Assembly: GCF_003945595.2 (NCBI RefSeq)
Contig: NW_024104400.1
Location: 1,501,245-1,565,244, forward strand
Source of the DNA: Pipra filicauda
Lineage: Eukaryota > Chordata > Aves > Passeriformes > Pipridae
Length of the DNA stretch: 64,000 bases
Direction: 5' to 3'
Within the stretch, counting starts at the first letter, position 1, and every line of letters begins with the position of its first letter. Below are positions 1 to 13,717 of the stretch, piece after piece. The position numbers and the translations under genes are program-made. The notes under the pieces are model-generated. The model worked only from the letters and a program-made list of their open reading frames with translations. It had not been told where the DNA came from and searched no databases.

Positions 1-3000
1 GCATCCCCCAGCTGGGTTGGATTAGACACAGTAGGAAATACCTGAATTTAGTGATAGGATCTTAGGGATAGTCCAGGTACTTAAACCCTAAATCTTCTAT
101 TGTGTTGCTTCATTTCCTAGATATATCCCCTTCCTCTGTGTGCCATCAACACTCTGCCTGTAAAAATTACACAGAGCAACCATAAAACCTCTAGACCACC
201 ACTTTGGAATCAGCTGTGGGATGATTCCTGAGAAATTTGGTGTGTTTTCTTCTCACTCCCATTCTGGGGCTTGTGAAGCAAAACAGGTGAGACAGTCTCT
301 ATAAAATCCATTGAAAAAGATACAGTGGGGTTTGATAAAATACAGCTTGTTAAACTCCTTTAAAATGTTGAATGTTAGAAAGTAATATTTCAAGGGCTCT
401 AATTTGATTAACAGTGGCCTCACAGGTGCTTTTTCTATAGTTTTTATCAAAAAACTCATGGAATCATTCATAAAGGAAACACGAGCTATGTATTTAAGTT
501 GTCAAAGAAACCAGCATGCAGACTTGGTGCCACAAAAAAGATTTATAGATCACTATAAGGTACTTTACAATACAGAAGAGTAAACTCAACGTACAGGTTA
601 AAAAAGCTGCTGCTGTTTGCAGCAGAGGAGTGCCCAGCTCCAGAAAGAACTTCATGTTATTTATTTCCCTCCTTGGTGTCACCTCTCGATGAGACAAACC
701 TTGAGGAAAAAACTATGACAGGAAGAAAGAAACCAAATATTCTTCTTATTGCCACCAGCTCCACATGCTGCCTCCTTCATTAATAACAGATGTAAATTAA
801 CAGGGGCTGGCAAATTGGTGCAGTGGTTTAAACAGTAGCCCGGGACATGAAAGGAGTCCTTCCACGGGGGAATTGGCATCAAAGAGAGACTCTCTGATGG
901 AGCTGCTTTGTATGAGCTCATTAAACTCATTAGCTCAGCTTACTCTTGGTTACTTAGCTGGGTCTGGGTTCCTGTCTCTGCGTGTCTGAGCTGCGTGCGT
1001 GGCTTCCCGAGTGCTGGGTGTGGGTATTCCCTGCTGGAACAGGGGCAGGGAGTAGGGCAGAAGCTCTAATTTGTATTCCACAGTCAGGAACCCGACTGTG
1101 AAATCATATGATTCTTTTCAGCCCTCCATCCACCTTTCCCTTTTCCAGCAGTTCATAGAGTTTCGGACTTTTAACAGATCATGCAGGTAACAGAAGTCTC
1201 TGTAAGGATTCCCCAGATTTCCCAGAGGTGGATTGGAAGCTGGTGTGTGACCCTTGGGCCATGAGCCTGAACAGCTTTGGCCACACAGTTTAGAGCACTG
1301 GCTGCTGTTTCCATTTCTTGGCTTTCTGCTGAGTCTAGAAAACACTGCAGGGAGCCCATGAGACAAACCCAACCCACCTCACCGAACCCTTTCTCAGGAC
1401 AGTGTTACTCAGCTCATGATCCCATTATTTGGGTGATGCTTTAAAGGATGTAGCTCTAAACCAGCCCTGAGAGTGATCTGACAGAGCCAGTGACCTTTCA
1501 AGAAGGGGTGAAAACAGGGTGGAAAGGAGCCTAATAATGTTCCACCTGCAATTTTGTATTTTGAATTCCAGATCTCTAATGAGTAATTTGCCTATTAAAC
1601 TGCTCCAGGGCATTAAATCTTGTAGCTACACAGCATCAGCCACAAAGGGACCTGAACTGAATCTGCCCCCTTGCCCCCAAAGTGTCGAACTTGCACTGGG
1701 AAAATGTGTGGAGAATCCAGTGTAGAAAAGCCTGAAGTTAATCTGGTGCTCGACCATCCTCCCTTTGGGGAATTTTGCTGTCATTCATCCTGAATCTTTG
1801 ACAAACCCTCAGAAGAGATTTATTAAACTTCAGACTCAGGACTGACCACAGGAAAAGCCCGCAGGTCCTTTCATTTTGTTGCAAAACTGTGATACCAGTT
1901 TTGTGAGAAGCTCCTCAGCCAGTGCTGAGCTTTGTCTCCTCAGTTTCACCACAAGAACAACGTGTCTGCCCCTTCCAAAAGCCTTCCTGAAGTCAAGATA
2001 TGTAACATTTCCTGCTTTGTGTCTCTACAAGGCTTGTTATTCCACCATAGGGGAAAGTTAGATTGGTTTGACATGATTTATTCTTGCAAAATCCCAGTTT
2101 TTTCCATCAAAATATGTATTTCCTTCTTTTTGTATTGACATTATTGACTTTGCAGGGGTAGAATTTACCTCCAAAAAGCCCTTTGTTTAAGTGCCTGCTG
2201 TTTCACAGGTTTCCTGCTCAATGAACACCCGAAATGGCAACAGTGATATTCATTTTACAGAAATATTGTGAGGACACACTAAAGGCTGGGAGGCACAAGG
2301 GTGTAGTTAAAGATCCGCTAAATCCAGAGGTTCCGTGTGAAACAGTGATGGAGAAAGGATCAGTGTGTAAACCTCAGGAAAAATGTTAATATGGCAAATT
2401 CTGTGCAGCACATTTTCTGCATCTAAAAGCACAGCCAGACTTAGTGCTCTTACAAGATTTACAAACTTTCTGTCTTCTTTGAACTTGGTTTTGCCCCATT
2501 AATTAAAATTAGTGGTTAATCCTCACCCAGTGCATAAACAAAGCTCCCATAAACTGAATCTGCAAATATGTCCCTTCTGCTGGTATGCAAAAAACAGCTG
2601 GTGCTGGTGGGAAAAAATGCAAAAGAGTCTGGCTGGCCAGATATTTTAAGAATTTGTTCCACTTTTGTATTTATTGAGATATTTTTATGAAAATCAAAAA
2701 GTGCTGTTTCCTTTTATTTTTATTGTCTTTGATAATTTTTCATACAGTGAGCAGGGAAAATTATGGACTTGAGGAACATATAAAAATGCAATACACTAGC
2801 AATGAACCAAAAAAAAAAAAAGGAGGGAGATAATTTTTGCATATTTTTTTCCCACCCATTAATATTCCTAGCATAGAGTGTTTTGTAGTACAAAGAAAAA
2901 GTTAAATTATTTTTAAAATAAGAATAAAACCAGTAAAGATAGGCGGAAGCAAAGAACCAGAGACCCGTTATTTTTTCCCCCAAAAATCTATATATCCCCT

Positions 3001-3622
3001 CTTTTGGTAATTTGTTGTCCCCTGTAAGCTCCAGTTCCATTGGTAAAGTGATTCACCTAAAGGTAATGCACGAGCAGTTCTTATTTCCCATGATTTTTTG
3101 GAAAAGCAACCAAGAAAATGTTGGGTTGGACACCACACCTGCTCCTTCATTTCTAACTGGGTCCACACTTTATTCCATGTCCACCAAAGCTCATCCCCCT
3201 TCTTAGCAGCTCCTCACCTTTTTCCAGTACCCCTGACTGGCCTGAAAGGATCTGAAAAGTGGATTTTTTTTTCCTTTAAAAGCAGGATAAGCACAATGGC
3301 TGTCCCAAGTCCTTGGGAATAAAGGAAATAGCCATCATCCACCAGTTTGTTCTAGTGTTTCTCAGTTTCTTTTATCTTTGATTTAGGCAAGGTAATTTTT
3401 CTCCCCAGTCACAGCAAGCCAAAGTAAGGGAAATGAGTACAGTGTAGGTTTAATTCTAAACGATGCAGCATCATTAAAACAAAGATGAATATAAAAACTG
3501 TGAGATCAAGAATACAAATAAAATAGAGGTACAGAGCACCTGGTGTTCCTCAATAGCTCCACATTCACCTTGAAGAAGAAAGGTGAAAATCTGAAGGATT
3601 CAGAGGAAATTCATTGATGTGG

Positions 3623-3673
3623 AAGAGCTAAAATTATCCATAAGCTAAATTATTCAAGAGCTAAAATTATCCT
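3623..3673. repeat. Degenerate short tandem repeat, about 17-bp unit, three copies
   Basis: The motif AGAGCTAAAATTATCC appears at 3624-3639 and again, lacking only its first base shift, at about 3657-3672. A shortened intermediate copy (AAGCTAAATTATTC) lies between them at about 3642-3655. This looks like a small local duplication of low-complexity AT-rich sequence. No function is implied. Confidence 0.6.
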
Positions 3674-6600
3674 GAAAGGAAAGTATGGAACTGCCAAAAC
3701 AATGTAAAGCCCACTATGAGCCCTGTGGACCTCTTACTAAAACCATGGTCTTCATATGACATTCATGTGTTTCTAAAAGTACAGGATCAGCTAAAATTGC
3801 CAGTTCTGGCACTACCAAATCTAAGCAGGGAAGGAAATCCATGAGATGGCAGCAAGGATTTGGGGATTTTATTGTTTCGTGTTGGTGTTTTTCATGCTGG
3901 TCTATAGTGAAACACATTTTCATCTTTAACTATTTCACAAAAATGAATTTCTTGTGACTTTTTCTAAAAGCACAGCATGATTCCTGAGGTTTGGGGAGAC
4001 CAAGTGCATCAAGTGAAGTGTCCTCCTTGGGAAAGAGCCGCTGTGTTTTGTAGATAAAATACCACATTTATTTTACAGCGAGACTTCGTAAACTTAAATC
4101 TTATCACAAACTGCTATCACTCATTAGAAAATTATCCTATTAAAAAATATGTTTACAAAGTAATCTTCCATCTTTGTCTTTGAGATAACAATAAAAGTGA
4201 AGTATTGATGTTTTGGTGCCAAATGTTTTTCCTTCTACAGTACCCCTGTCATTTTATTTCATCTGCCTACAGAGGAATTTGTTTAAATGCAAATGACTTC
4301 TTTCATGGAAGAAGACAGCTTTTGTATTAATCCCTGTTTGTTTAAGCAATTTCTTTAAATTAGATTTTGGTTATGGTAGGACTACGTTATTGTTTCCAGG
4401 TTGTTTTATTCCTCCATAAATGTAATCTTGTTTAATCTCAGCCCAGATTAATAGGAATGATGTAACATTAGAGGGAAGATTTTGTGAGAGGAGGGGGAGG
4501 TTACACAGTTTTTCCAATCTCTGCATCTGCTGTTGTACTGTTGGGTTCCTGATGGAAGCTTCTTCTCCAGCAACCCTATCTAGGAAATGCCTTTTATCTG
4601 CTCTGAGCTAAGACAAGGATGCCAAGTCCAGTTTAGATACAGATCCAGCCACGGTCACCCAGCCTGTTATCAGGAGGCAGAGCTGCTGGGGTGAGGCCCC
4701 GAGAGCAGCTTTTGCTGCAGAAATACAGTTGTCTTCTTTTTAATGCAAGATAAGAGCACAGGAACTCAGGACTAATGTGTTGGATTGTACCAAAAGCCTT
4801 TTTAGTCCTGGCTGACAGGGGCTGATGATGTTCTGTGGTGAAGAGCTGGAGTAACTCACACACAGACCGACCCACACAGTTGGGTTCCAGTTTTAGACTA
4901 CAGAAATGCTGCATTTATCCTGTTTTAGTGCACCAATGTGGGAATTTGAGTTTCCTCCCAGTGTCAATGTACTGGTGACCAGGAAGTTTCCACTTATGAA
5001 TCCTTAATTAACTTTACTCATCAGCATTCATCAATATCAATAACTAATTTTGATCTCTTTATCTTCCAATGAAAATATAAATTTCATACATTTCATTATA
5101 AAATAATAATATATTTTACACTCACCTGGACATTTTGATTAATTTTATCCCCACTTTCTTCTGTCTTAGGAACACTGTTGCTTCATCCAGTACAATTTTT
5201 CATCAGTCCTTCTCATTCCACCTTATTTTTTTTTTCCATATAGGAAACAGAATTGAAGATCAGAAAAGCACTGGTGGACTTTAAACCATGTCCCAGTTGA
5301 AGGGTTCACGTTTCAATAATCTCATTAATATTTACTTTTTAATTATCAGGTGTGTTTTAGTAGAATATTTTGTGTTGTTAAGTAAAAGCAAGCAGCATAA
5401 CATTAGTGGATATGTCAGTGTCAGCAACAGTGTGAGTTGTGCTTTAATTCCACAGTGAGTAAAATCAGGACAACTCTGCACTGCTTTAAAGGGAGGCATA
5501 TTTACCACATTCTTTGTTATGAAAAGCCACTTTTCCCAAGTAAATGCCAAACTGCAAAAAGCACAGTAGCACATACAGATGGTGATATGCAGAGAATGGT
5601 GTGTAATTGGTGTACACTGTGACACAGAGGGTCAGGCCACTATTTAAATTCAGCTGAGACCTGCATTTTGGAGTGTGTTGCCTTTCCAGCATATGTTCAA
5701 ATGCACCAGTTCTGTGTCAGAGTAAGGTCTGCACCACCAACATTCAGGATCTCCTGCTGGTTCATCAGCTCGTCACTTGGCTCCCTCTAAAAATACCAAC
5801 AAAACACTCCAAACAAAAGTGTATTTGTAATTAAACACCCAACAAGTTGGTTAGTTGAGTCCAGATCTGGATAGCACCAATTTATCAGTGTCTCAGCTCA
5901 CGCGGAATGACTCAAAAATCATTTAAATCAACAATTTGAATCGGAAAAGGTGCAGAGGCATCTGGAAAGAGCAGGCACTCACATACTCTTGGCTTTCTGA
6001 TGTCTTTCTTCTGCAGCCCCATAGCCCAGGACCCCCTGCCAGCCCCCTGGGCCACCTCAGCCCTGGCTCTGACCCTGCCCCGTGGGAAGCACCCACTGCT
6101 CCTGGCTCCCTGGAAGGACCTGGCCCACTGTGCTCTCACACATCACATTAAAAAAGCTTTTTGACATAATATGGGGGAAAACCTGGTAGCTGTCAGCAGT
6201 CTGTTCCAATAAAGCTCCAAAAGCAGCAGCAGCAGCCTGTCACGTAGGGAGCTACTGGGTTGGCTTGGCGGCCCTAAATCACTGTGTTTATCTTGGATCC
6301 ACAGCTAATGAAAGGGTGCATGTGCTGCAAGCCATGGAGCTTAAGCTCCATTAACTAATCAATGGCTAACTCTGGGAATTAAAAAACTGGAGAGCAGAGC
6401 TGTGGTCAACACAACATCCCACTCAGTTCCAGAGGAGCAGGGTTTTAACAGCAGCACAAAAACTGGGTGACAAAGGAGATGCCAGAGATCCCTTTGTTTG
6501 CTGAGGGTGATGAGTGTCTTGGAGAACTAACGTGCTTTGGAAGTATAAGGCATGGAAAGAAATAAATTAATAATTATCAATCAGGTGTGGTAGGTACAGC

Positions 6601-9600
6601 CCAGCAAGCAGAGTGTCTCTGATGCTTTACAGCAGGAGTAACATCCTTTGTAGGGTTTCAAAAAGGGGAGAAAAAGGTGGCTTTGGGCCATTCCACAAAT
6701 ATATTTTTCCCTGAGCTGCTCGGGGCATCTTCAGACACGGGGCTGTTACTCAGGTGTGTCACAGGAGTTTACAAAGCAGCAGCACAACCCCTTCCCAGGT
6801 TAATTAGCTGTGCCCTTCAGCGAGGATTAGGGAAGATTTGAAAGCATCTAAAGCCAGGGAGGATTCAAGAAAAGCAAATAGCCCGACTCCATGGCACAGT
6901 CTATTGCCAGGGATTCCACTTAATCGGGATCTGTGTCAGCTGCCTTGATAGGCCCCCGTGTAAGTCATTTTATTTTAGGTAAACATTTGCAAATGAACTT
7001 TTTGTATGTTGTGAAAAGGGGGGGAAAAAGGAACATCTCACCAGCAGTGTTGGTATCTGAACTCTACAGAAACATTTAGACCTTTCAAACTAAATGTCAA
7101 GTTGCTCCCATTGAGTCAAATTCTTGCAAATTTAAGCTAATTAACATAACTACTTTCCAAGTCAAAGCAGGTCCTTATGCTGTGCTTAAGTGCTTTAGTA
7201 CATGAATACATTCTGATTGCCACAGCTCTCACTTTTATGGCTGGAGGAAGAAAGAGGGAAGTTATGTGTCCAAAGAGTTTTTTTACTCCAAGCAACAAAA
7301 TTCTTCCTGGACATAGATGTGACTTTACTATGAATGGTATTATTTTCCTGAGCCAACTTGGAAACGTGATCCAGCTGAAATTTCTGGGACACAGAAGGGA
7401 CACAACTGACAGAGAAGGAAAACTCCATCACAATTGGTTTTTAACCATAAGACTGACCCAACAGGACCATAAAGGGTGATGACCTGAGCTGCAGAAAATA
7501 GGAATTCAATTCTGTATTGCTTTCTAATATCAATCCTCTCCCTGTCACATCCAGGTGCTGGTGCAAGGCCATGAAATCTCACCCTGATTCTGTAGCACTT
7601 TCCAGGTGCTGCACTGGCAAAGCAGTGCATAGAAATGGAGATTAAAATCAAGTCATATTTTAAAGGTATTAATGTGATACAGCTAAAATTGTACAAAGGG
7701 GAACGCTTATTTTCAGCATAAAAAATTTATTTGCCTGGGGGACATTTTAGTGCCCAAGACATACATTTGTGATAAGTGTAAACATTTGAAAATGCTCTTT
7801 CAACCAACAGGGTCACAGCCTGCAAGCAGCAACCCAAAACTGGAAAGACAGGAAAAATGGGAGTCACAATGCCTGAAAAGTTTTGGTACCAGTGGTACCT
7901 TAACACCAAAAGAATTAACTTTTGCATGCTACTATGTATACTAGAATTCTAACCAGGACAGTGTTCTACCAGAAAAGTTCATCTAAGATGTGTTAGCAAA
8001 CTGTACAAGGCTCTTTGCAAGAAATTAATATAATTCAAAATTAATCCTTTTTTTCTGGCACTTTTTCACAGCTAATGATACATATTTTTGTTTAAGTGTG
8101 AAATCATGTGATTTATAATTCTAGGGGAAAAAGCTTTCAACAAAGTTTTCAGCCTAAGCTATTTTTAATCCTAACATTTTCTGTGAATAAGTAGAAATAA
8201 GAAAATTAATTGTGCTGTGAAAAAAAGCACTAAAACAGTTTTTCCCCCAGGAGATTATAAATATCTGTATATATGGGCAGAACGTTCAATTAATCTGAGG
8301 AATGTTCTGCTGAGTTTCATGATGATGTACTGTGAGAAAGCAGCAATACAACAAAACTGGTGAGCTGTACAAAGGGAGTCCGAACTTTCCTAGCAAGATA
8401 CATGATGGTAGAAATTAGACATTTATTAAAATGATGTGATGCAGAAATGCAGCAAACGTGGCACTTCATCAGGAAAATGGGCAGGCAGCATTAAACATAA
8501 GTGACGGTGTGGGGTTCACTTTGGAATGCAAAATGAATTTATAAATAATAGATGGAGATAATCTCAATAGTTTTACAGAGAGATGAATGAAATCCGTGTC
8601 TTTTCTAACTCTCTCAAATTAATTTAAGGAGCTGCACAGTTACACCCCCTTCCCCAAAGAGTTGGGAAGATGTTAAATGGGCAGCTCATATGATAGAAAG
8701 TTATTATCCTGAGATTAGCCCTGGAGGAATTATGAGGAAGAGGGAGATAATATTGGAATATATGACTTGGATTTTTATTTTAACATTATGACTTGAAACA
8801 GTGATTAAAATCACTGAGCTCTTCCAGGCAGGAGACACAGGGCCTTCTCTCCGGGGGACTGGGAAATAAAGAGTCAAGTTCTTAACAGGTTTCTCACCTG
8901 TCTCACCTTTTCACAGCACTGGCTCACAGTGGGACCACCTGCTGAGGGGCTGTGTAGCCAAAAATTGCTGCTGCTGCTCCTGCACTGAACCGAAAAATTA
9001 AACCACAGCAGCTCAAACTGCAGGAGGGGTTTTCCTGGAGAGAAAACCTCTGTCCTGGAGCTGGTGGGCTGAATTCAGCTGGGAAACCAACTGAAGCTTG
9101 AAGAACAAAACTAGAAAAACGTGGGGGATTGCTGGTGGACATGCAGGGGGACTCCAAGGGCAAGGCTCGGTCATGGTCACAGTTGTGTTAAGAGCCTGGG
9201 CTCCTTTTTTTAGGGTTGGGAATTTTGATCCTTACTGCCATTGGGGGCATTTCTAATCATTCTCACAGGCAAAACAAGCCCCAGTATGAGAAGAACTAAA
9301 AATGCAGGTTTGTCTCATTGTGAAGAGACTGAAAAAGAAAAGGTGGACTCCTCATGGAGACCTGAGAAGAAAACAGCTGCTGTAAGGCTTGGAGGGCACC
9401 GGCCCTGAGGAAACCACCCATGGGCTGGATATATCAGAAATTAGAGAGCATTTATGGAATTGCAATAGGTGAAGATCCCTGAAACAAGAAAAGATGGAAG
9501 GATATTCTCAGATTTTAATGGCAGGGCTGTTCTCTGGTGGCTGAAGAACAGACTGTCCTTCTCTCAGAGGGGACAGAAGGACCATGTGTGGCTGCAGAGC

Positions 9601-12600
9601 TGGGGGGACACTCGGCAGAAGGAAGGAAACGCTGCGGGCCGGGAGGAGGAAGGAGAGCAGGAGCTGCAGATGGCTCAGGGTTCTGACAGCTCCTGCTATA
9701 AACAAGGCTTCTGGATGGAAGATCTTTATTTTGGAGCTGAGCTTTTGCAATTTGTGACTACAAGGGAGGAAGAGAGAAATGAAAGCTGGCTCTGAAAACA
9801 GCTACAGAGCTTGCCAGCTCGGGGTAATTAGTTTATACCTACCTTGGCTTGATCAGAGCACGTCTTGTCACCATCTAACATGGGTTCAGGTTGTCCAAAA
9901 GGAAAACATGATGTTATTTGCTTCCCAAGCTCCTTAAAAATAAAGCTACCATTGCATGTGAAGAGAGAGCAGAGCTGTGTGGAATGGAAAGAGCAAAGGA
10001 AGAGTCCTGAGCAATTAATTCCGTGAGGGAAGCTGGATGCTGCTGCAAAGGCTCCTGGTTAAGAGCAAAGGCCACGCTGCTGGGATGCAGAGGAGAACAC
10101 GACAGGACACATCACCATCATCTTCCTGGTCTCTAAACAGCAAATCAAGTTAATTTGGGGAGACAGGCTGAAGGGAAGAGACCTTTTTGTTCTGCATCTT
10201 TTGTATCAGTGTTTAACTTGTGCCAGTGTGTTACTACAGAGAGGATCAGAAACTCCCAGCTCTGCATTAAAACCCAATTTCACCATTCACAGACACATCA
10301 AGGGCAGGATGGGGAGCTCCAGGTATTAAATTCTCTGAAGTGAACATGGAGAAGGCTGCAGTGGATGTTTTGATGTCAGGTGAGTCTGGCAGGGATTCAC
10401 AGCCTACATGAGCTTTCTCTTTCTAGCTTTCAGGTTATTATCTCTCTTTCTGCTCCCAGTTTTAAGGCAACACAAACTTTGGCTCCAGTCACACACCGGG
10501 AATCTCTCTGTAGTCACTGCACAGCCAGTTCCCCAAGCAAATATTGAGTCTAACTAAACATGGGGAATGAAGAGGCTACTGGACTATAAAGTAGGAGCAT
10601 AATCTCTGAGGTTTTAACCAAGGCATTAGAAAGACCTAATAATAGCAGGGCTTTGCAGAGATGCTAAGATAAAGAAAAAGCCATCTTGAGAATGCCTTGA
10701 AGAAAAGCTTTGCCTGTCACCAGTCACTTGGCAACATGAAAGACAAGCTTGGACCGAAAATCCCATGGAAAAATGAAGATGGCATAATAATAATTGTCAT
10801 AATTTTATGGATCTGACATTCTCCTTGTCAGGACATCCCGGGTGACCCCATCAGACATCTCTGCAAGGCAAAATGACTCTTTTAATATTTAAGCCCCTGT
10901 TCAAATATTTCCATAAGGCAGATTTTGCCACAGGATGATGGAGAAGAAAATAATGACGGGACACAAAAGAATAAAGTATTTTTTCTCAGTGGAATAGTTC
11001 TCCCCACCATTGCCTGGATTGCACCCCATGCTCTCCTGAACACTTGAATAAGAACTTGTCCCTTCTCTCCCACCAGACAGAGGGTCCCTTGAGGGCAAAA
11101 CAAGTCCCTTTGCAACATTGCTGGATGTTTCCTTCAGATTGTCAATGTTACACAGAATATCCAGACGAGGTTCCCCAAACACATTAGGAAAATCAATGGG
11201 CAGTTTTGCTTCAAAGCCAACTTTCCAGCCAGAAAATAATGAATAACAAGGGAATCTGGTATCAATAGTTTGGAAGTTTTATTACTCTTGTCAAGTTTTC
11301 CATTATTGCTGTTTTTTTCCCAAAGTAATATGGTTTACCTAATGTAGTGAGAAGCAGATGGTTTATTGCTTATAAGCTGTTCTGTGATTCTTGCAGAGGA
11401 AGTGTATTGAACATTTCTTGTGTTTCTGTCAAATAAATATTTTCAATTTATTTACTAGAAGAAGGGGAAAGGCAAATATAAATGATATGGTATATAAACG
11501 AATATGGAGATATTGACAGGAAAGTGAACATATTGTAGTAATAAATATTCAAATATTTTGTTTCCCGTAAAGAAGAGAAACTGAAGTTAGCAGCACTTGA
11601 ATTTTAAAATTCAGTAATGCAAAGATTTTAGGGCCAGAAAGAAGAGTTCTGACAATGTAATTTGATCTACATAACACCTACATTGGTCCATGTGTGATAC
11701 ACTGATGGTTTTGATTGAGCTGGAGCATATTTTGGGAAGAGATTGTCTGGTTTTGCCCTCAGAAATTCTCATGTTGGCCCTATGACTGTCAATACTTTAA
11801 GCTCTGTGTTATGGAAAATTGAATGAAGGGAGTGAATCCATTCTGAGCATGGAATTGCCTGCCCAGTGCTCCAGGATCCCCTCTGAAGTTGCGTGTGAGA
11901 CTCAGACAGACTTGCTGCAAAATATTTTCCTGTTCCTCTCCAGTCAATTCTGAATTTAGCAGAACTTTATAGTTATTCCCTGGGGAATTCTGAGCAGAGA
12001 AATGATAACAAAAGACCTTTCTGCAGTTTATACCAAACTAATGATGGCAAACTGAAGAGATAAATTCAGCAGATGAGGCCCCTGCATTACCAATCCCGTG
12101 TTTCCCAGCAGCTCAAAGTTCAGATTTTCCCAAATGTCTGTGACCTCATGAAGTTTATTCAGGGAGGAAGCTGGGACTGGTGGTGGTGGCACAAATCTCC
12201 ATATGAAAACATCCCTTTCCTTGGCAATATGGGAGCCTATTTCCCTGGCACTTCTTCAAGAGTCTTTCTTGTATTTCAGCTTTGAAGATTCACAGATTGG
12301 AGCTCTCCCTCTTATTTGGAGCTGTTTGGAGCTTGTAAACATGTTGGTGATGTTGGCAAGCAGACTAAAAGCAATGACCTGTTTCCCTTAATTTTAAAAT
12401 ATTTCAGTATTCTCTGCTCAGAAAAACGTTTGTTTTCTGAGTCAAAGAACTCAGAGTTCGTCGTCTCTGGGAAGAATTTATCCCAGTTGTAACTTCACAG
12501 TCTCTTCACTGAAGTCAATGGATTTATATTAGAAAAGAATTAAATTATTCAGGTTAATTTTTTGACAATAACACACATAAGTTGCATTTAAAACTCTGAA

Positions 12601-12878
12601 TGTGGCTGCAAAAAGTGTTCTTTTCTTCCCAGAGATATGTAACCTAGAGAATTTGTTTTATATAAATTTCTATTGATTGCAAGATATCTGGAGGGCAACT
12701 TCTGAAATAATAGATGATATTAGGAAGAGAGTGATGCAGGACAGGATAAAATTTGTAGTGTCTGTCCATGGTATACATGTTTTGTGGCTTCATAGAGGAC
12801 TTCAGTCTCAAGAGATGGCAGAGTAGGACCTTACATGAACAGTAAAATATACTAAGAAAAAAGCACAAAAAACATCTC

Positions 12879-12927
12879 AGAGAATCTCAGTGATTCTCTT
12901 GAGAAAATATGTCTCAAGACATATTTT
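12879..12927. other. Two adjacent inverted repeats (potential hairpins)
   Basis: AGAGAATC at 12879-12886 pairs with GATTCTCT at 12892-12899 across a 5-nt loop. Immediately after it, AAAATATGTCT at 12904-12914 pairs perfectly with AGACATATTTT at 12917-12927 across a 2-nt spacer, giving an almost perfect 24-bp palindrome. Both arms are read directly from the sequence. The role is unknown; AT-rich palindromes of this size also occur by chance. Confidence 0.5.
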
Positions 12928-13254
12928 TTAGCAAGTAATTATGATACAATTTCTCTACAGTTCTGAAAAAACTGAGCATTTCTTGCACTGTTGTAATGTT
13001 AGCCCAGATTTCCAAACCATTTGTCAAGGGTGTTTTAATACCAAATTAATGTAAAGTATCATGAATTATGACTAACACATATTAATAAAACAGTTATATC
13101 ACCTAATGGAGCGTGAAAAATATAAATTTCTAATGAGGCTCCATGTAAAAAAACCTGGAATATTAATACCTGTGACTGAAGAGCAGAGACTGCAATCCTG
13201 GGGAAGAAATACTGTGAGTCGTCGTGACAATAAACACCAGCAGTGAAAAATCAG

Positions 13255-13282
13255 ATTTATTTATTTAATTAATTAATTAATT
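13255..13282. repeat. AT-only microsatellite (TTTA/TTAA)n
   Basis: A run of ATTT units passes into four or more TTAA units and ends at the edge of a GC-rich block. It is a simple repeat with no coding content. The sharp change from pure A/T to more than 60% G/C within about 30 bases is notable and marks the left edge of the 13.3-13.5 kb island. Confidence 0.8.
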
Positions 13283-13309
13283 GGTGCTTATTAAGAAGGA
13301 GGCTCCTGA

Positions 13310-13533
13310 GTGCCCGCAGAGAGCGTCTCGGGGCTCGGTGGAGGCTGAGCACGGGTGCGGTGCCAGTAGATGGCACTCCAGAATGTGGAACTCCATCCTC
13401 ATCCTCTCCGGGGCCCCGCGGGCTGGGGGTGCTGCCCGCGGCATCGGGAGCCCCTCGCCGAGGGGTCACAGCCCGGGGACTTCCAGAGAGGACAACAAGG
13501 GCTGATGCCTCCGCTGGGCAAAAATCTCCGGCA
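13310..13533. promoter_or_regulatory. Short CpG-rich island, about 220 bp
   Basis: By hand count there are about 17 CpG dinucleotides in roughly 220 bases, including CCCGCGGG-like and GCCCGCGG-like clusters near 13415-13441. The surrounding kilobases have CpG only sporadically. Vertebrate DNA loses CpG unless it is unmethylated or young, so this may be a small CpG island, a promoter or enhancer element, or a recently inserted GC-rich sequence. It contains a CTCF-type motif at 13363-13376 and abuts an antisense CR1 fragment at 13538. It lies 5 kb upstream of the CNKSR2 start codon and could belong to a distal promoter, but no transcript evidence is visible. Confidence 0.45.
13363..13376 (+). 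promoter_or_regulatory. Consensus-matching CTCF motif
   Basis: CCAGTAGATGGCAC fits every position of the degenerate vertebrate CTCF core consensus CCASYAGRKGGCRS. CTCF is a zinc-finger insulator and loop-anchor protein conserved in birds, and motif orientation (+ here) governs loop direction. The location in a small CpG-rich island outside the nearest gene suits such a site. Motif matches also arise by chance, so occupancy is an inference. Confidence 0.5.
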
Positions 13534-13537
13534 CCAG

Positions 13538-13692
13538 AATCAGGGAATTATGGAATGGTTTGGGTTGGAGGGGATCGTAAAGCCCATCTCATTCCATGGC
13601 AGAGACACCTTCCACCAGACCAGGTTGCTCCAAGCCCTGTCCAACCTGGCCTGGAACACTTCAGGGATGGGGCAGCCACAGCTTCTCTGGAC
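13538..13692 (-). mobile_element. CR1 LINE 3'-end fragment, antisense
   Basis: The reverse complement carries the avian CR1 3' region in order: the AGCTGTGGCTGCCCC block, the TGTCC...GGCCAGGTTGGACAGGG block, the GGAGCAACCTGG block, and the terminal AAGG/CCAACCCAAACCATTCC block. It is 5'-truncated, as most CR1 insertions are, and has no coding capacity. Sequence recognisable as CR1 stops near 13690, after TTCTCTGG. CR1 is the dominant LINE of bird genomes and moves by target-primed reverse transcription. Confidence 0.9.
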
Positions 13693-13717
13693 ACAGCAAT
13701 GGAATATCTGCCTGAAG

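Larger units (their letters stand above)
1..13254. other. AT-rich non-coding spacer upstream of CNKSR2
   Basis: No recognisable exon, RNA gene or transposon was found here. The open frames on both strands are short (about 120 codons or less), overlap one another and resemble no family I recognise. The stretch holds only small features: a degenerate triple repeat at 3623-3673, a 12-base A run near 2810, and two adjacent short hairpins at 12879-12927. A somewhat GC-rich patch at about 6010-6140 has few CpGs. Unannotated lncRNA exons or conserved enhancers cannot be excluded by reading alone. Confidence 0.6.
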
